Shown one piece after another: positions 28,567 to 36,944 of a stretch of 64,000 nucleotides of DNA. Source of the DNA: Streptomyces mobaraensis (GTDB taxonomy: Bacteria > Actinomycetota > Actinomycetes > Streptomycetales > Streptomycetaceae); NCBI RefSeq assembly GCF_020099395.1, contig NZ_CP083590.1:5766001-5830000 (forward strand). The letters are read 5' to 3'. Every line of letters starts with the position of its first letter. Position 1 is the stretch's first letter. The translations under genes and the position numbers were made by a program. Below the pieces are notes generated by a model. It searched no databases. It had not been told where the DNA came from and saw only the letters and a program-made list of their open reading frames with translations.

Positions 28567-29073
28567 ATGACCGCCGCCATGACGGCCCTCGCCGCGGAAC
28601 TCGAAAGCATGGCCGCCGACGACCACCGGGCCGCCGCCCGCGCGCACGACGAGGACCCCGCCGGGCAACTGGCCTGGCGGCGCCTGACCGCCCGGAACGG
28701 CGACCGGCTGAACGAGATCATGGACGCACACGGCTGGCCGGCCGCCGACCTGGTCGGCCCCGACGCGGCCCGGGCGGCCTGGCTGATCGCCCAGCACGCG
28801 GACCGGCAGCTCGACGTCCAGCGGCGCGCCCTCCGCCTGCTGGAGCAGGCGGTCGCCGAGGGACGCGCCGCGCCCCGCGAACTCGCCTTCCTCCGCGACC
28901 GCACCCTCGTCAACGAGGGGCGCGAGCAGGTCTACGGCACCCAGATCGCCGGCGTACGGGACGGCGCGCCCGTCCCGTGGCCCTGCGAGGACCCCGAGCG
29001 GATGGACGAGCGCCGCGCGGAGGTCGGCATCGAGCCGTTCGCCACGTACGTGGCCCGGTTCCCGGCACCCTGA
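28567..29073 (+). CDS. DUF6624 family protein
   Basis: The 168-aa product is a soluble helical protein. The block ARNGDRLNEIMDAHGWPAAD, then AAWLIAQHADRQLDVQRRAL, and the end block NEGREQVYGTQIAGVRDGAP followed by PWPCEDPERMDERRAEVG are characteristic of the DUF6624 family, whose function is unknown. The ATG at 28567 has AGGGGGAG in position; an in-frame GTG at 28504 lies inside the regulatory hairpin. It is monocistronic. Confidence 0.85.
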   Translation: MTAAMTALAAELESMAADDHRAAARAHDEDPAGQLAWRRLTARNGDRLNEIMDAHGWPAADLVGPDAARAAWLIAQHADRQLDVQRRALRLLEQAVAEGRAAPRELAFLRDRTLVNEGREQVYGTQIAGVRDGAPVPWPCEDPERMDERRAEVGIEPFATYVARFPAP

Positions 29074-29096
29074 GCACGGCCCTCCGTGTGGGTGGT

Positions 29097-30365
29097 TCAG
29101 GCTCTCGGCGGGTGCGTGGGCGGGCGCAGGTACGGCCGGAGGCGCGCCAGTCGGACGGCCGGGTCGGGGCGCGGCGACAGCAGCCCGGCGGGGGAGCGGT
29201 CGTCCTCGGCCTTCGCCAGGGCCTGGGCGAGCTGGGGCGCGAACCCGAGCTCGGCCGCGTCCCGGTCCGCGCGCAGCTCCGTCCGCCGGATCAGGATGTT
29301 CACGGCCGGGGGTACGGCCAGCAGCAGCCACGGCAGTCCGTACAGCGACGACCGCGTCACGAAGGCGAGTTGGCCGATACCGCACACGAACAGCGCGGCG
29401 GCCGGGTAGCCGAGCGGACGCGCCACCCGCCGCGCCCCCAGGACGATCACGTCGGCGAGCCACCAGACGGCGCGTCCGGGCAGCGCGTACCAGTACCAGG
29501 GGAGGGGGGAGCGGCGTCGGCGGCGACCCGGTTCGCGTCCCAGTACCGCGGCCAGTTCGCCGCTCGACAGCCGGGTCAGCGCGGCGCTGGTGACGCCGAC
29601 GACACGGCCGGGCGCGATCCTGCCGAACAGCCGGTCCGTGTCCTCGACCCAGATGTCGTCCCGGCCCGGGGACTGGCCGGCCCGCGCGAGCACCTCCCGC
29701 CATACCGGTTGCAGGCGGTGGGACTCCTCCGGCGTCGGGCGGCGGAGGCGGCCGATCCACCGGGCGGCGCGGCGCTCGGCGGCGTTCAGCAGGAAGAGCG
29801 GACCGGCCGCCAGCCATACGAGCAGACCGGCGAGGCCCGCGACACCGAAGGGCAGCGTGAGCAGGACGACGACCAGGAGGCCGCAGAGGAAGCCCGCCAG
29901 GTGCGGCAGCAGGCGGCGGGCCGCGGACTCGTCCGTTCTCCGCTGGTGCGCGGTGACGATGACGCCGGAGACCCGAAGGGCGCGGGCGGTGCGCACGGCG
30001 GGCGCGTCGATCTCGCCCGGTGCACGTGCCGGTGGCGGTGCCGGGTCGACGGTGGGCCGAGGGGCTGCCGGCAGCGGCTGGTCGGCGGCGCCCGCCGTTC
30101 CGCGCAGCGCCGGACGCTCGGCAAGGCTGAGCTGCCGGAGCTTCCGGCGCAGCTCGGCGCGGTTGACGAGTGCCGCCTCCATGCCGGAGTGCGTGAACTG
30201 CCGCTTTTTATGGACGACTTGTTCGTTCCGGCCCGCCCGCGCCAGCCCGCGTTCCACGGCCTGCGCCCAGCTCCGGGACGCGCTCGTCCCCGGCGCGTCC
30301 CGGAACGCGGGCGCGCGTCGCGACAGGACCGCGACGACGCGGCCCGCGAGGGAGTCGGCCCGCAC
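29097..30365 (-). CDS. M48-like membrane protein with a degenerate zinc motif
   Basis: The 422-aa product has the layout of an M48 (HtpX/Ste24) peptidase: a long soluble N-terminus, a hydrophobic hairpin at about residues 152-193, and further hydrophobic segments at 320-358. The expected HExxH is replaced: the sequence at 270-285 is ELAAVLGREPGRRRRR where LxxVLaHElgH is normal, so both zinc histidines are missing. The downstream ELRAD at 363-367, which holds the third ligand in active enzymes, is kept. It is probably a non-catalytic homologue. It starts with a GTG one base after the stop of the upstream membrane-protein gene. Confidence 0.8.
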   Translation of the reverse strand: MRADSLAGRVVAVLSRRAPAFRDAPGTSASRSWAQAVERGLARAGRNEQVVHKKRQFTHSGMEAALVNRAELRRKLRQLSLAERPALRGTAGAADQPLPAAPRPTVDPAPPPARAPGEIDAPAVRTARALRVSGVIVTAHQRRTDESAARRLLPHLAGFLCGLLVVVLLTLPFGVAGLAGLLVWLAAGPLFLLNAAERRAARWIGRLRRPTPEESHRLQPVWREVLARAGQSPGRDDIWVEDTDRLFGRIAPGRVVGVTSAALTRLSSGELAAVLGREPGRRRRRSPLPWYWYALPGRAVWWLADVIVLGARRVARPLGYPAAALFVCGIGQLAFVTRSSLYGLPWLLLAVPPAVNILIRRTELRADRDAAELGFAPQLAQALAKAEDDRSPAGLLSPRPDPAVRLARLRPYLRPPTHPPRA

Positions 30366-30366
30366 G

Positions 30367-30924
30367 TCACACCCCTCCCTCGTGCGGAGCTTGCGGGGCG
30401 TGCGGGGCGTGCGGGTTGTGCGGGGCGGCGCCCGTCCCGTCCCCGAGCGGAACGGCCTGGCCCGTCGTCGCCTTGGCGGAGGGCACCCCGTTCACGGGCG
30501 GCGGCCCCGCGTCCGGCCGCTGCGCCTGCTGGACCGTCGCCGCGATGCCCTCCTTGCCGACGTGCACGACGAGCGGCACGAACATCGTGATCTTCTCCAG
30601 GACCATGGGCGCGGTCGCCCCGATCATGACCGCCAGCCAGGCCGACATGGCCATCGGGGACGTCCGGGTGACCGCCGCGGCCACCCCGCAGCCGACCGCC
30701 GCCCGCAGCAGGCCCGCGATGGCGTACGCGAGGAAGCCGGGGGCGGGGAGTCCGCCGCCCGGCCGGTCGTCGGGAGCGGGGAGGGGCTGCCGGTCGTCCC
30801 GGAGGCTGCTCGCGTCGACGTTCCACGGCAGTCTGCGCCACCGGCGCACGGCGATGATGTAGTCGAGCGCCTCCATGGCGAAGCCACCGAACGCGCCCCA
30901 CAGCGCACCCTCCAGCCACCGCAT
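30367..30924 (-). CDS. Membrane protein of unknown function upstream of the M48-like gene
   Basis: I recognise no family. The 185-aa product begins MRWLEGALWGAFGGFAMEAL and has three likely membrane segments (ALWGAFGGFAMEALDYIIAV, FLAYAIAGLLRAAVGCGVAA, AMSAWLAVMIGATAPMVL). The C-terminus is a cytosolic or external tail rich in Pro, Gly, Ala and His (HNPHAPHAPQAPHEGGV). The ATG at 30924 was chosen because it opens directly on the first hydrophobic segment. It sits immediately upstream of the degenerate M48-like gene and is probably co-translated with it, suggesting a two-protein membrane complex. Confidence 0.72.
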   Translation of the reverse strand: MRWLEGALWGAFGGFAMEALDYIIAVRRWRRLPWNVDASSLRDDRQPLPAPDDRPGGGLPAPGFLAYAIAGLLRAAVGCGVAAAVTRTSPMAMSAWLAVMIGATAPMVLEKITMFVPLVVHVGKEGIAATVQQAQRPDAGPPPVNGVPSAKATTGQAVPLGDGTGAAPHNPHAPHAPQAPHEGGV

Positions 30925-31086
30925 ATGTATGAGCTTAGGGAAACGCGGCGGTGCACGGCAGTGGCTTTCCATGACCATCGTGCCGCGCGACGACGGAGAT
31001 CACCCTTTGGGGATGACGAATGTCCTGATGAGGACGGGTGGTTCGCATCTGCCGGGGCGGGTGGGGCACTCCCTAGGGTCGTCGGC

Positions 31087-32076
31087 ATGACCCCATCAGT
31101 TCTCCCTCCCCGGACCCCGCGGCGGGCCGGGACCGCCGTCGACTTCGCTGCCGTGAACAAGAGTTACGGCGACGTCCGCGCCGTCCGGGGCCTCGATCTG
31201 GCCGTCGACCGCGGTGAGACGGTCGCCCTGCTCGGCCCCAACGGCGCCGGGAAGTCCACCACCATCGCCCTGCTGCTCGGACTGCTGGCCCCCGACGACG
31301 GGCACATCGGCCTGCTGGGCCGCACACCGCAAGAGGCGGTGCGCGCCGGGCTGGTGGGCGCGATGCCGCAGGAAGGCGGGCTGATCCCGCGCGTCACCGT
31401 CAGGGAGCTCCTCACGTTCGTCCGCGGCACCTACCCGTCTCCGATGCCGCTCGGCGAGGTCCTGGACGTCGCCCGGCTCACCGGGCTGGCCGACCGCCGC
31501 GTCGACAAGCTCTCCGGCGGACAGGCCCAACGGGTGCGCTTCGCCCTGGCGTTGTGCGGCGACCCCGAGCTGATCGTGCTGGACGAGCCGACCGCCGCCC
31601 TGGACGTCACCGCGCGCCGGGAACTGTGGCAGGCCATGGCCGCGTACGCCGCCCGCGGCAACACCCTCCTTTTCTCCACCCACTACCTGGAGGAGGCCGA
31701 CGAGTACGCCCGGCGGATCGTCGTCATCTCCCGGGGCGCCGTCGTGGCCGACGGCAGCGGCGCCGAGCTGAAGCGGTGGGCCGGCGGCCGGCGGGTCAGC
31801 GTCGATCTCGACGGCCGGGAGCCGGGCGCCTTCGCGCGGGTGCCCGGCGTCACCGGCGTGGAGGTGCGCGGCGCGCGCGTCCACCTCGCCACCGACGACG
31901 CCGACCTGACCGTCACGGCCCTGGCCCAGGGCGGCGCCCTGCGCCACGTCGAGGTCACCGGCGGCGGCCTCGACGAGGCGTTCACCGCTCTGACCGGTGC
32001 CGGCACCCGTTCCGACCGTACCGACCGTACCGACCGTTCCGAGACCGGTGACACCCACACGGGGAGCGCTCTGTGA
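31087..32076 (+). CDS. ABC transporter ATP-binding protein
   Basis: The 329-aa product is the nucleotide-binding subunit of a DrrA-like ABC-2 exporter. Walker A is GPNGAGKSTT, the signature is LSGGQAQRVRFALAL, Walker B is ELIVLDEPTAALD, and the switch histidine is in FSTHYLEEADE. The C-terminal extension ends with a small tandem repeat (RSDRTDRTDRS) encoded by repeated ACCGACCGT DNA. A permease gene starts at its stop codon. The substrate is unknown; drug or lipid export is possible. Confidence 0.93.
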   Translation: MTPSVLPPRTPRRAGTAVDFAAVNKSYGDVRAVRGLDLAVDRGETVALLGPNGAGKSTTIALLLGLLAPDDGHIGLLGRTPQEAVRAGLVGAMPQEGGLIPRVTVRELLTFVRGTYPSPMPLGEVLDVARLTGLADRRVDKLSGGQAQRVRFALALCGDPELIVLDEPTAALDVTARRELWQAMAAYAARGNTLLFSTHYLEEADEYARRIVVISRGAVVADGSGAELKRWAGGRRVSVDLDGREPGAFARVPGVTGVEVRGARVHLATDDADLTVTALAQGGALRHVEVTGGGLDEAFTALTGAGTRSDRTDRTDRSETGDTHTGSAL

Positions 32077-32801
32077 TGCTGTTCGGCTATCTGCGCCTGG
32101 AACTGCGCCGTACGGTGCGCGACGGCGGTTTCCTGATCACGTCCCTCGCCGCTCCGGTGGTGATGTACCTGCTCTTCAGCCACATGGGCAGCGGTCACCC
32201 CACGCACGCGGAGCAGGTGCGCACCCTGGCCGGGATGGCGGGGTTCGGTGCCCTCGGCGCGGTGATGACCACGTCCGGCGGCATCGCCGAGGACAAGAAG
32301 GCGGGCTGGCTGCGGCAGTTGCGGCTGACCCCGCTGCCCGCCGCCACGGTGGTCGTCGGGCGCGGGGTGAGCGCGATGTTCCTGGCGCTGCCCCCGGTGC
32401 TCGCGGTCGGATCGCTGGCGGGGGTCGTCAACGGCGTCTCCCTGAGCGCCGGGGAATGGGCGGGGCTGCTCGGTGTGCTGTGGCTGGGCATCGTGCCCGT
32501 CGCCATGCTGGCCTTGGGCTGCGGCTACCTGATCGAGGGCGCCAAGGCGCACTCCGTCGGACTGGCCTCCTATCTGCTGCTCGCCGTGGTCGGCGGCCTG
32601 CTGATCGACACCCGGGACCTGCCGCACTGGCTGTCCCGCGTCTCGGGCGCGACCCCCGTCAACCGCTACAAGGAGATCGCCTCCGACCTCGCCCTCGGCC
32701 ACACCCCGACCCTGACGGCCCTGGCCGTCCTGCTCGCGTGGAGCGCCGGCCTCACGGCCTTCGCCGTCCTCGGCTACCGCAGGGGCGGCGCGACGGCCTG
32801 A
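32076..32801 (+). CDS. ABC-2 type permease
   Basis: The 241-aa product has about six membrane segments and the ABC-2 block EDKKAGWLRQLRLTPLPAAT, which forms the coupling region, followed by hydrophobic LAVGSLAGVV and VAMLALGCGYLIEG. It is the membrane partner of the upstream ATPase; the ATG overlaps the ATPase stop (TGATG), with a GTG one codon before as an alternative. GGGGAG stands nine bases upstream. The gene ends exactly where a 22-bp tandem repeat array begins. Confidence 0.92.
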   Translation: MLFGYLRLELRRTVRDGGFLITSLAAPVVMYLLFSHMGSGHPTHAEQVRTLAGMAGFGALGAVMTTSGGIAEDKKAGWLRQLRLTPLPAATVVVGRGVSAMFLALPPVLAVGSLAGVVNGVSLSAGEWAGLLGVLWLGIVPVAMLALGCGYLIEGAKAHSVGLASYLLLAVVGGLLIDTRDLPHWLSRVSGATPVNRYKEIASDLALGHTPTLTALAVLLAWSAGLTAFAVLGYRRGGATA

Positions 32802-33043
32802 GGCGGGGGTCCGGGCCGTCCGCGCCGGAGGCTGGGGCCGTCGGTGTCGGCGGCCCGGAGCGTTCCCGTCGGTGGTCCGGGGCGGTCTTGTCGGTGGCTC
32901 GGGCCGTCGGTGTCGGCGGCCCGCAGCCTTCCCGCGGACGGCCCGGGCCGTCCGCGCCGGCGGCCGGGGACGTTCCCGCCGGCGGCCCGGGGCCTCCCCA
33001 CCGGCGGCCGGAGGCGTTCCCTCCGGTGGCCCGGAGCACTCCC
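32802..33043. repeat. 22-bp minisatellite, 11 tandem units
   Basis: The 242 bases divide exactly into eleven 22-bp units, from the base after the permease stop codon to nine bases before the end of the hydrolase gene. Unit starts are at 32802, 32824, 32846 and so on every 22 bases. The consensus is close to GCCGGCGGCCCGGGGC followed by GTTCCC; several positions vary among units. The period is two helical turns and not a multiple of three, and no coding function is apparent. Confidence 0.9.
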
Positions 33044-33052
33044 GCCGCCCGG

Positions 33053-33934
33053 CTACCCGTGCGCGGCCAGGAAGGGCAGGACGACGTCCGCCATCTCGTC
33101 GGGTACTTCCTCGGCGAGATCGTGCCCGGCGTCGAAGACGTGGCCGGTGACGTCGTGGGCGAACAGCCGCATCTGGGACTCGTTGCGGTCGCCGATGAAG
33201 GCCGAACCGCCGAGGGCCAGCACCGGGATGTCCAGCTTGTTCCGGGCCGCCTGCCGGTTCTGCTCGGCGTCGACGAGCATCGCCCGGTAGATCGCCAGCA
33301 TCGCGCGGATTCCGCCGGGCATGGAGTAGCAGCGCACGTACTCCTCGATCGCGTCGGGGGTGGCGGTGTCGGGGTGGCTGCGCTCGTTCTTGATCATGTA
33401 GGTGATCAGTTCGCGTTCGCGTCCGGCGATGAGCATCTCGGGCACGTCCGGCTGGAAGTAGAAGCCCAGGTGCCAGAAGTGCATGCCGGCCCCGACGTTC
33501 TCGCGCGTGAGTGCCGTGTGGTCCTCGAAGCCGAACCCGGGGAACAGCGCTTCGGCGAAGACCAGGGCGCGCGCGTGAGCGCGGTGCCGGGCGGCCAGCT
33601 GGTAGCCGATCACGGCGCCCCAGTCCTCTCCGATCACGCTGTAGGTGTCGTGCCCGAGGCGGGCCATCAGCGCGGCGATGTCGTCGCTCATCGTCGCGGA
33701 GTCGTAGCCGTCCGCGGGACGGGCGGAGTCGCCGAGGCCGCGGAGGTCGGGGACGACGACGGTGTGGTGCGGCGTCAGCTTGGGGACGAGGTGCCGCCAG
33801 TGGTAGCCGGTCTTCGGTACGCCGTGCAGCAGCACGACCGCCGGGCCGGATCCGGCCGTCCGGTAGTGCAGGCTCGTCCCGTTGACGGCGGCACGGCCCG
33901 TGCGGACGGGCGCCTGGTGATGGTCGAGGATCAT
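33053..33934 (-). CDS. Alpha/beta hydrolase, epoxide hydrolase/haloalkane dehalogenase type
   Basis: The 293-aa product has an alpha/beta hydrolase fold. The oxyanion region is LLHGVPKTGYHW; the nucleophile is an aspartate, D104 in VIGEDWGAVIGY, which points to the epoxide hydrolase or dehalogenase branch rather than a serine esterase. The catalytic histidine is probably in FDAGHDLAEE near residue 270. It lies downstream of a TetR gene on the same strand, and both genes carry the same operator, so it is the likely target of that regulator. The natural substrate is unknown. Confidence 0.9.
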   Translation of the reverse strand: MILDHHQAPVRTGRAAVNGTSLHYRTAGSGPAVVLLHGVPKTGYHWRHLVPKLTPHHTVVVPDLRGLGDSARPADGYDSATMSDDIAALMARLGHDTYSVIGEDWGAVIGYQLAARHRAHARALVFAEALFPGFGFEDHTALTRENVGAGMHFWHLGFYFQPDVPEMLIAGRERELITYMIKNERSHPDTATPDAIEEYVRCYSMPGGIRAMLAIYRAMLVDAEQNRQAARNKLDIPVLALGGSAFIGDRNESQMRLFAHDVTGHVFDAGHDLAEEVPDEMADVVLPFLAAHG

Positions 33935-33954
33935 TCTTCCGCCTTTCCGGTCCT

Positions 33955-33976
33955 ATCTGGATCGCCCGATACAGAT
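33955..33976. promoter_or_regulatory. TetR operator upstream of the hydrolase
   Basis: 22-bp palindrome with arms ATCTGGATCG and CGATACAGAT around CC, with one mismatched pair. It shares TCTGGATCG-NN-CGAT-NN-AGA with the site at 34588-34609 upstream of the TetR gene. It lies 20 bp before the hydrolase start. Confidence 0.75.
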
Positions 33977-33992
33977 TCGGGGCGTGAAAAAG

Positions 33993-34571
33993 TCAGTCGA
34001 GCGTGGTCAGCGCGATCTCCACGAGGGGTTCCAGGGCGCGGGCGTCCGGCGTGATCTTCGAGGAGACGAGAAGCCCGTTGAGGAACGTGACGAGGAAGGC
34101 GGCCAGGGTCTGGGCGTCGTGCCGCGGCGAGATCTCGCCGCGCTCCGCGGCGTCGCGCAGCAGGTCGGCGAGCGCGGCCTGGTTGGCGTCGAGCACGTCC
34201 CGCACGACGCGCCCGGTCGGCCGGTCCTCCGGCAGCCGCTCGACGACGGCGTTGACCAGCAGGCAGCCCCGCCCGCCGTGTCCGACCGCGATCCGGATCC
34301 GCTCGATCAGCAGCGCGCGGATCGCCGAGCGGGCGTCCGCGCCCTCCTGGAGACCGCTCAGGGCCGCCGCCGCGAAGGTGCTGCGGTAGTGCTCCAGTGC
34401 GGCCCGGTAGAGGCCGTCCTTGTCGCCGAACGCCGCGTACAGGGACCCCTGCCCGATCCCGAGGTGCCGGACGAGGTCGCGCACCGAGGTCGCCTCGTAC
34501 CCGCGCGTCCAGAACAGCTCCATCGCGCGGCTCACCACCGCCTCGGTGTCGAACTCCCGGGTTCTCGCCAT
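33993..34571 (-). CDS. TetR family regulator of the hydrolase gene
   Basis: The 192-aa product has an N-terminal HTH (EAVVSRAMELFWTRGYEATS, then VRDLVRHLGIGQGSLYAAFG) and a C-terminal domain with the TetR_C-type block GGRGCLLVNAVVERLPEDRP. The cysteine in GCLLVNA is conserved in the NemR-like group that senses electrophiles, so a reactive ligand is possible. It has its own operator 17 bp upstream and a matching one before the downstream hydrolase gene, which supports autoregulation plus control of the hydrolase. Confidence 0.91.
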   Translation of the reverse strand: MARTREFDTEAVVSRAMELFWTRGYEATSVRDLVRHLGIGQGSLYAAFGDKDGLYRAALEHYRSTFAAAALSGLQEGADARSAIRALLIERIRIAVGHGGRGCLLVNAVVERLPEDRPTGRVVRDVLDANQAALADLLRDAAERGEISPRHDAQTLAAFLVTFLNGLLVSSKITPDARALEPLVEIALTTLD

Positions 34572-34587
34572 GGGTTCACCGTAGCGT

Positions 34588-34609
34588 TTCTGGATCGTGC
34601 GATCAAGAA
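34588..34609. promoter_or_regulatory. TetR operator upstream of its own gene
   Basis: 22-bp palindrome with arms TTCTGGATCG and CGATCAAGAA around TG, one mismatched pair. It is the second copy of the site at 33955-33976 and lies 17 bp before the TetR start. Confidence 0.75.
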
Positions 34610-34646
34610 TGAGGCGGGAGCGCGACAGGCGCCGCCGGCGCCGGTG

Positions 34647-35819
34647 TCACGGCCGGGCCGAGCAGAGCGCCTTGTCCACGAGCCCCTCCATGTGCTTCCG
34701 CACCGCCCTCCCCGGCTGCGTGGTGACGGCGACGTTGACGGCCCGCCCGTCCTCGGTGACGCCGCCCCGCGTCTCATACCCCGTCATGCTGCCGCCGTGC
34801 CCCCAGTAGACGCCGCCGCAGGAGAGCGGAGTGCTGACCAGGCCCAGGCCGTAGCCGGCGCCTTCGGCGAAGGGGTCGCCGGCGGGGACCGTCCCGCGCA
34901 TCTGCCGGAGCTGCGGTTCCGGCACGAGTCGGCCGCGCAGGAGCGCGGAGTAGAAGCGGTTGAGATCGGAGTTGGTGGACACCAGCTGCCCGGCCGCCCA
35001 CGCCCAGGAGGGATCCCACTCGGTGGCGTCGACGAACGGCGCGCCCTCGGACGCCCGGTCGTAGCCCTTGGGGTGGGGCCCGCGGATGCGCAGCTCGCCG
35101 GGGGCGGGGAAGTACGTGTGGCGCAGTCCGGCGCGCCGGATGACGCGCCGCTCGATCTCCGCGGCGAGGGGGCGTCCGGTGACCTTCTCCACCAGGAGCC
35201 CGGCGACCAGGTAGTTGGTGTTGCTGTACTTCCAGCCCTTGCCGGGTTTGAAGTCGGCCTTGTGCCGGAGGGCGAGGCCGAGGAGTTCGCGCGGCTCGTA
35301 GCGACGGATCTCGTCGCTCAGGTAGTTTGCGTAGTTCGGCAGTCCGCTTCTGTGCTGGAGGAGCTGCCGGACGGTGATGCCGCCGCCGTCGATCCCGTCA
35401 CCGTGGACGAGACCCGGCAGGTACGTGTCGATGTGCTCACCGAGCCGCACCTTCCCCTCCGCGACGAGCTGCATCACGACCACGGCCGTGAACGCCTTGG
35501 TGTTGCTGCCGATGCGGATCTGCCCGTCGCGCGGCACCTCGGCGCCTGTGGCCAGGTCGCCGACGCCCGCGGTGTACGTACGGGTGCGCCCCTCGCCGTC
35601 CGTGACACTGGCCAGGGCGGCGGGCATGCCGTCCGTGCGCACGAGCCCGTCGAGACCCTGCTGTACGACGTCGTGCCGGGTGGCGGAGGACGCCGCCGAG
35701 GCGGGTGGCACCGACTCCCCCGCCCCGAGTATGCCCATGGCCACCGCGAGCGCCGCCGTCACCACTCCGCGCCGCCCGGGGGGACGGGGACGGACCCGCT
35801 GTTCATTCCGCTCGCGCAT
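34647..35819 (-). CDS. Secreted serine hydrolase, class C beta-lactamase / DD-peptidase fold
   Basis: The 390-aa product has a twin-arginine-like N-terminus (RPRPPGRRGVVTAALAVAMG) and a signal peptide ending near ASAASS. The catalytic serine and lysine are S105 and K108 (IGSNTKAF), the tyrosine motif is Y198-S-N200 (KYSNTNYL), and the third box is GHGGSMTGYETR. This is the D-alanyl-D-alanine carboxypeptidase / esterase branch of class C proteins. GGGAG is about eight bases before the ATG. It is monocistronic and likely extracytoplasmic. Confidence 0.9.
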   Translation of the reverse strand: MRERNEQRVRPRPPGRRGVVTAALAVAMGILGAGESVPPASAASSATRHDVVQQGLDGLVRTDGMPAALASVTDGEGRTRTYTAGVGDLATGAEVPRDGQIRIGSNTKAFTAVVVMQLVAEGKVRLGEHIDTYLPGLVHGDGIDGGGITVRQLLQHRSGLPNYANYLSDEIRRYEPRELLGLALRHKADFKPGKGWKYSNTNYLVAGLLVEKVTGRPLAAEIERRVIRRAGLRHTYFPAPGELRIRGPHPKGYDRASEGAPFVDATEWDPSWAWAAGQLVSTNSDLNRFYSALLRGRLVPEPQLRQMRGTVPAGDPFAEGAGYGLGLVSTPLSCGGVYWGHGGSMTGYETRGGVTEDGRAVNVAVTTQPGRAVRKHMEGLVDKALCSARP

Positions 35820-35975
35820 GCGGCGACTCCCATGAACTCGAAAGACCGGACCACTTCGGCGGGAACGGTTCCCCGTCCGCCGGTCCCAGCATTTCCGCAC
35901 CAGTCACCCGCCGGCGATCCGGCCGGCCGCCCGGCACCGGGTGGGGCTGCCCCCACACGTTGCCTGGGGCCTGCC

Positions 35976-36872
35976 CTACGGGCCCTGGCTGATGGTCTCC
36001 AGCAGGCGTGCGACCAGGGGATCGCGGTCGTCCTCGCGCCAGGCGACGGCCACTCGTGTGCGGGCGGTGCCGGGTTCGATCCCGCGGAAGGCGACACCTT
36101 TGAGGCGGATGCGCCGGATGCTCGCCGGGGCCAGGGAGACGCCCAGGCCGGTTTCCACGAGGGCGCACACGGTTTGCCACTCCACCGCGCGCTGGACGAC
36201 CCGCGGCGTGAACCCCGCGGCGGTGCACAGGCCGACGATCTGGTCGTGCAGCCCCGGGCCGACCGCGCGGGGCAGCAGCACGAAGGGTGAGTCCGCCAAC
36301 AGTCCGAGATCCAAGACCCGTTGCCGGGCCAGCGGGTGGCTGGACGGCAGCACGGCCACGAAAGCCTCGCTGAGTACCGTCCTGAAGCCGAGCCCGGTCT
36401 CGTCGGCGGGGGGTTCTCGCAGGAGGCCGATGTCGATGGACTCGTCACGCAGGGCGGCGATCTGGGGAGCGGTGGTCATCTCGTGGATGTCCAAGTGCAC
36501 GTCGGGAAACCGGTGGCGGAAGGTGCGCAGCAGGCCGGGCAGGACCGTCAGCGCGAGGGAGGCGGCGAAGCCGATCCGCAGGCGGCCGGCCCGGCCACTG
36601 CCCACGGCCCGGGCCGCGGCCAGGCCGTCCACGAGGTCCGTCAGGGCCCGCCGGGCGGCGGGCAGCAGCTCACTCCCGGCCGGGGTCAGGGTGACGCGCC
36701 CGGGGGCGCGGGTGAACAGCGCGTGGCCGACCTTGTCCTCCAGCCGGCGGATCTGCTGGCTCAGCGGCGGCTGGGCGATACCCAGGCGGGCGGCCGCGTG
36801 GCCGAAGTGAAGTTCCTCCGCGAGCACGACGAAGGCGTGCAACTGCGGCAGGGGAAGTTCGGGGCGCTCCAT
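35976..36872 (-). CDS. LysR family transcriptional regulator
   Basis: The 298-aa product has a typical LysR N-terminal HTH (LPQLHAFVVLAEELHFGHAA, ARLGIAQPPLSQQIRRLED, then FTRAPGRVTLTPAGSELLPA) and a substrate-binding domain beginning near LRIGFAASLALTVLPGLL. It is divergent from a RidA-family gene with 72 bases between the starts. The ATG at 36872 (MERPELPLPQLHAF) was preferred over one eight codons upstream. The likely target is the divergent gene. Confidence 0.92.
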   Translation of the reverse strand: MERPELPLPQLHAFVVLAEELHFGHAAARLGIAQPPLSQQIRRLEDKVGHALFTRAPGRVTLTPAGSELLPAARRALTDLVDGLAAARAVGSGRAGRLRIGFAASLALTVLPGLLRTFRHRFPDVHLDIHEMTTAPQIAALRDESIDIGLLREPPADETGLGFRTVLSEAFVAVLPSSHPLARQRVLDLGLLADSPFVLLPRAVGPGLHDQIVGLCTAAGFTPRVVQRAVEWQTVCALVETGLGVSLAPASIRRIRLKGVAFRGIEPGTARTRVAVAWREDDRDPLVARLLETISQGP

Positions 36873-36944
36873 ACGCCCAGAGATATCAGACAGCACTCGC
36901 AGCCGTATTAGACGTATCGGTACCGCTCATTTAGCGTTCCGCGC
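36873..36944. promoter_or_regulatory. LysR/RidA divergent promoter region
   Basis: This 72-bp stretch separates the two start codons. It is unusually AT-rich around CCGTATTAGACGTATCGG (36902-36919), an imperfect dyad with the T-N-A character expected of a LysR box. The site is suggested by position. Confidence 0.4.

Noticed and set aside
28977..30590. A 537-aa plus-strand frame over the M48-like gene
   Set aside because: No recognisable domain, low-complexity composition, and fully overlapped by the opposite-strand gene pair.
32752..33039. Possible coding of the 22-bp repeat array as a 22-residue peptide repeat
   Set aside because: Every frame through the array gives a repeated Pro/Gly/Arg peptide because of the period; no start with a ribosome binding site, and it overlaps neighbouring gene ends.
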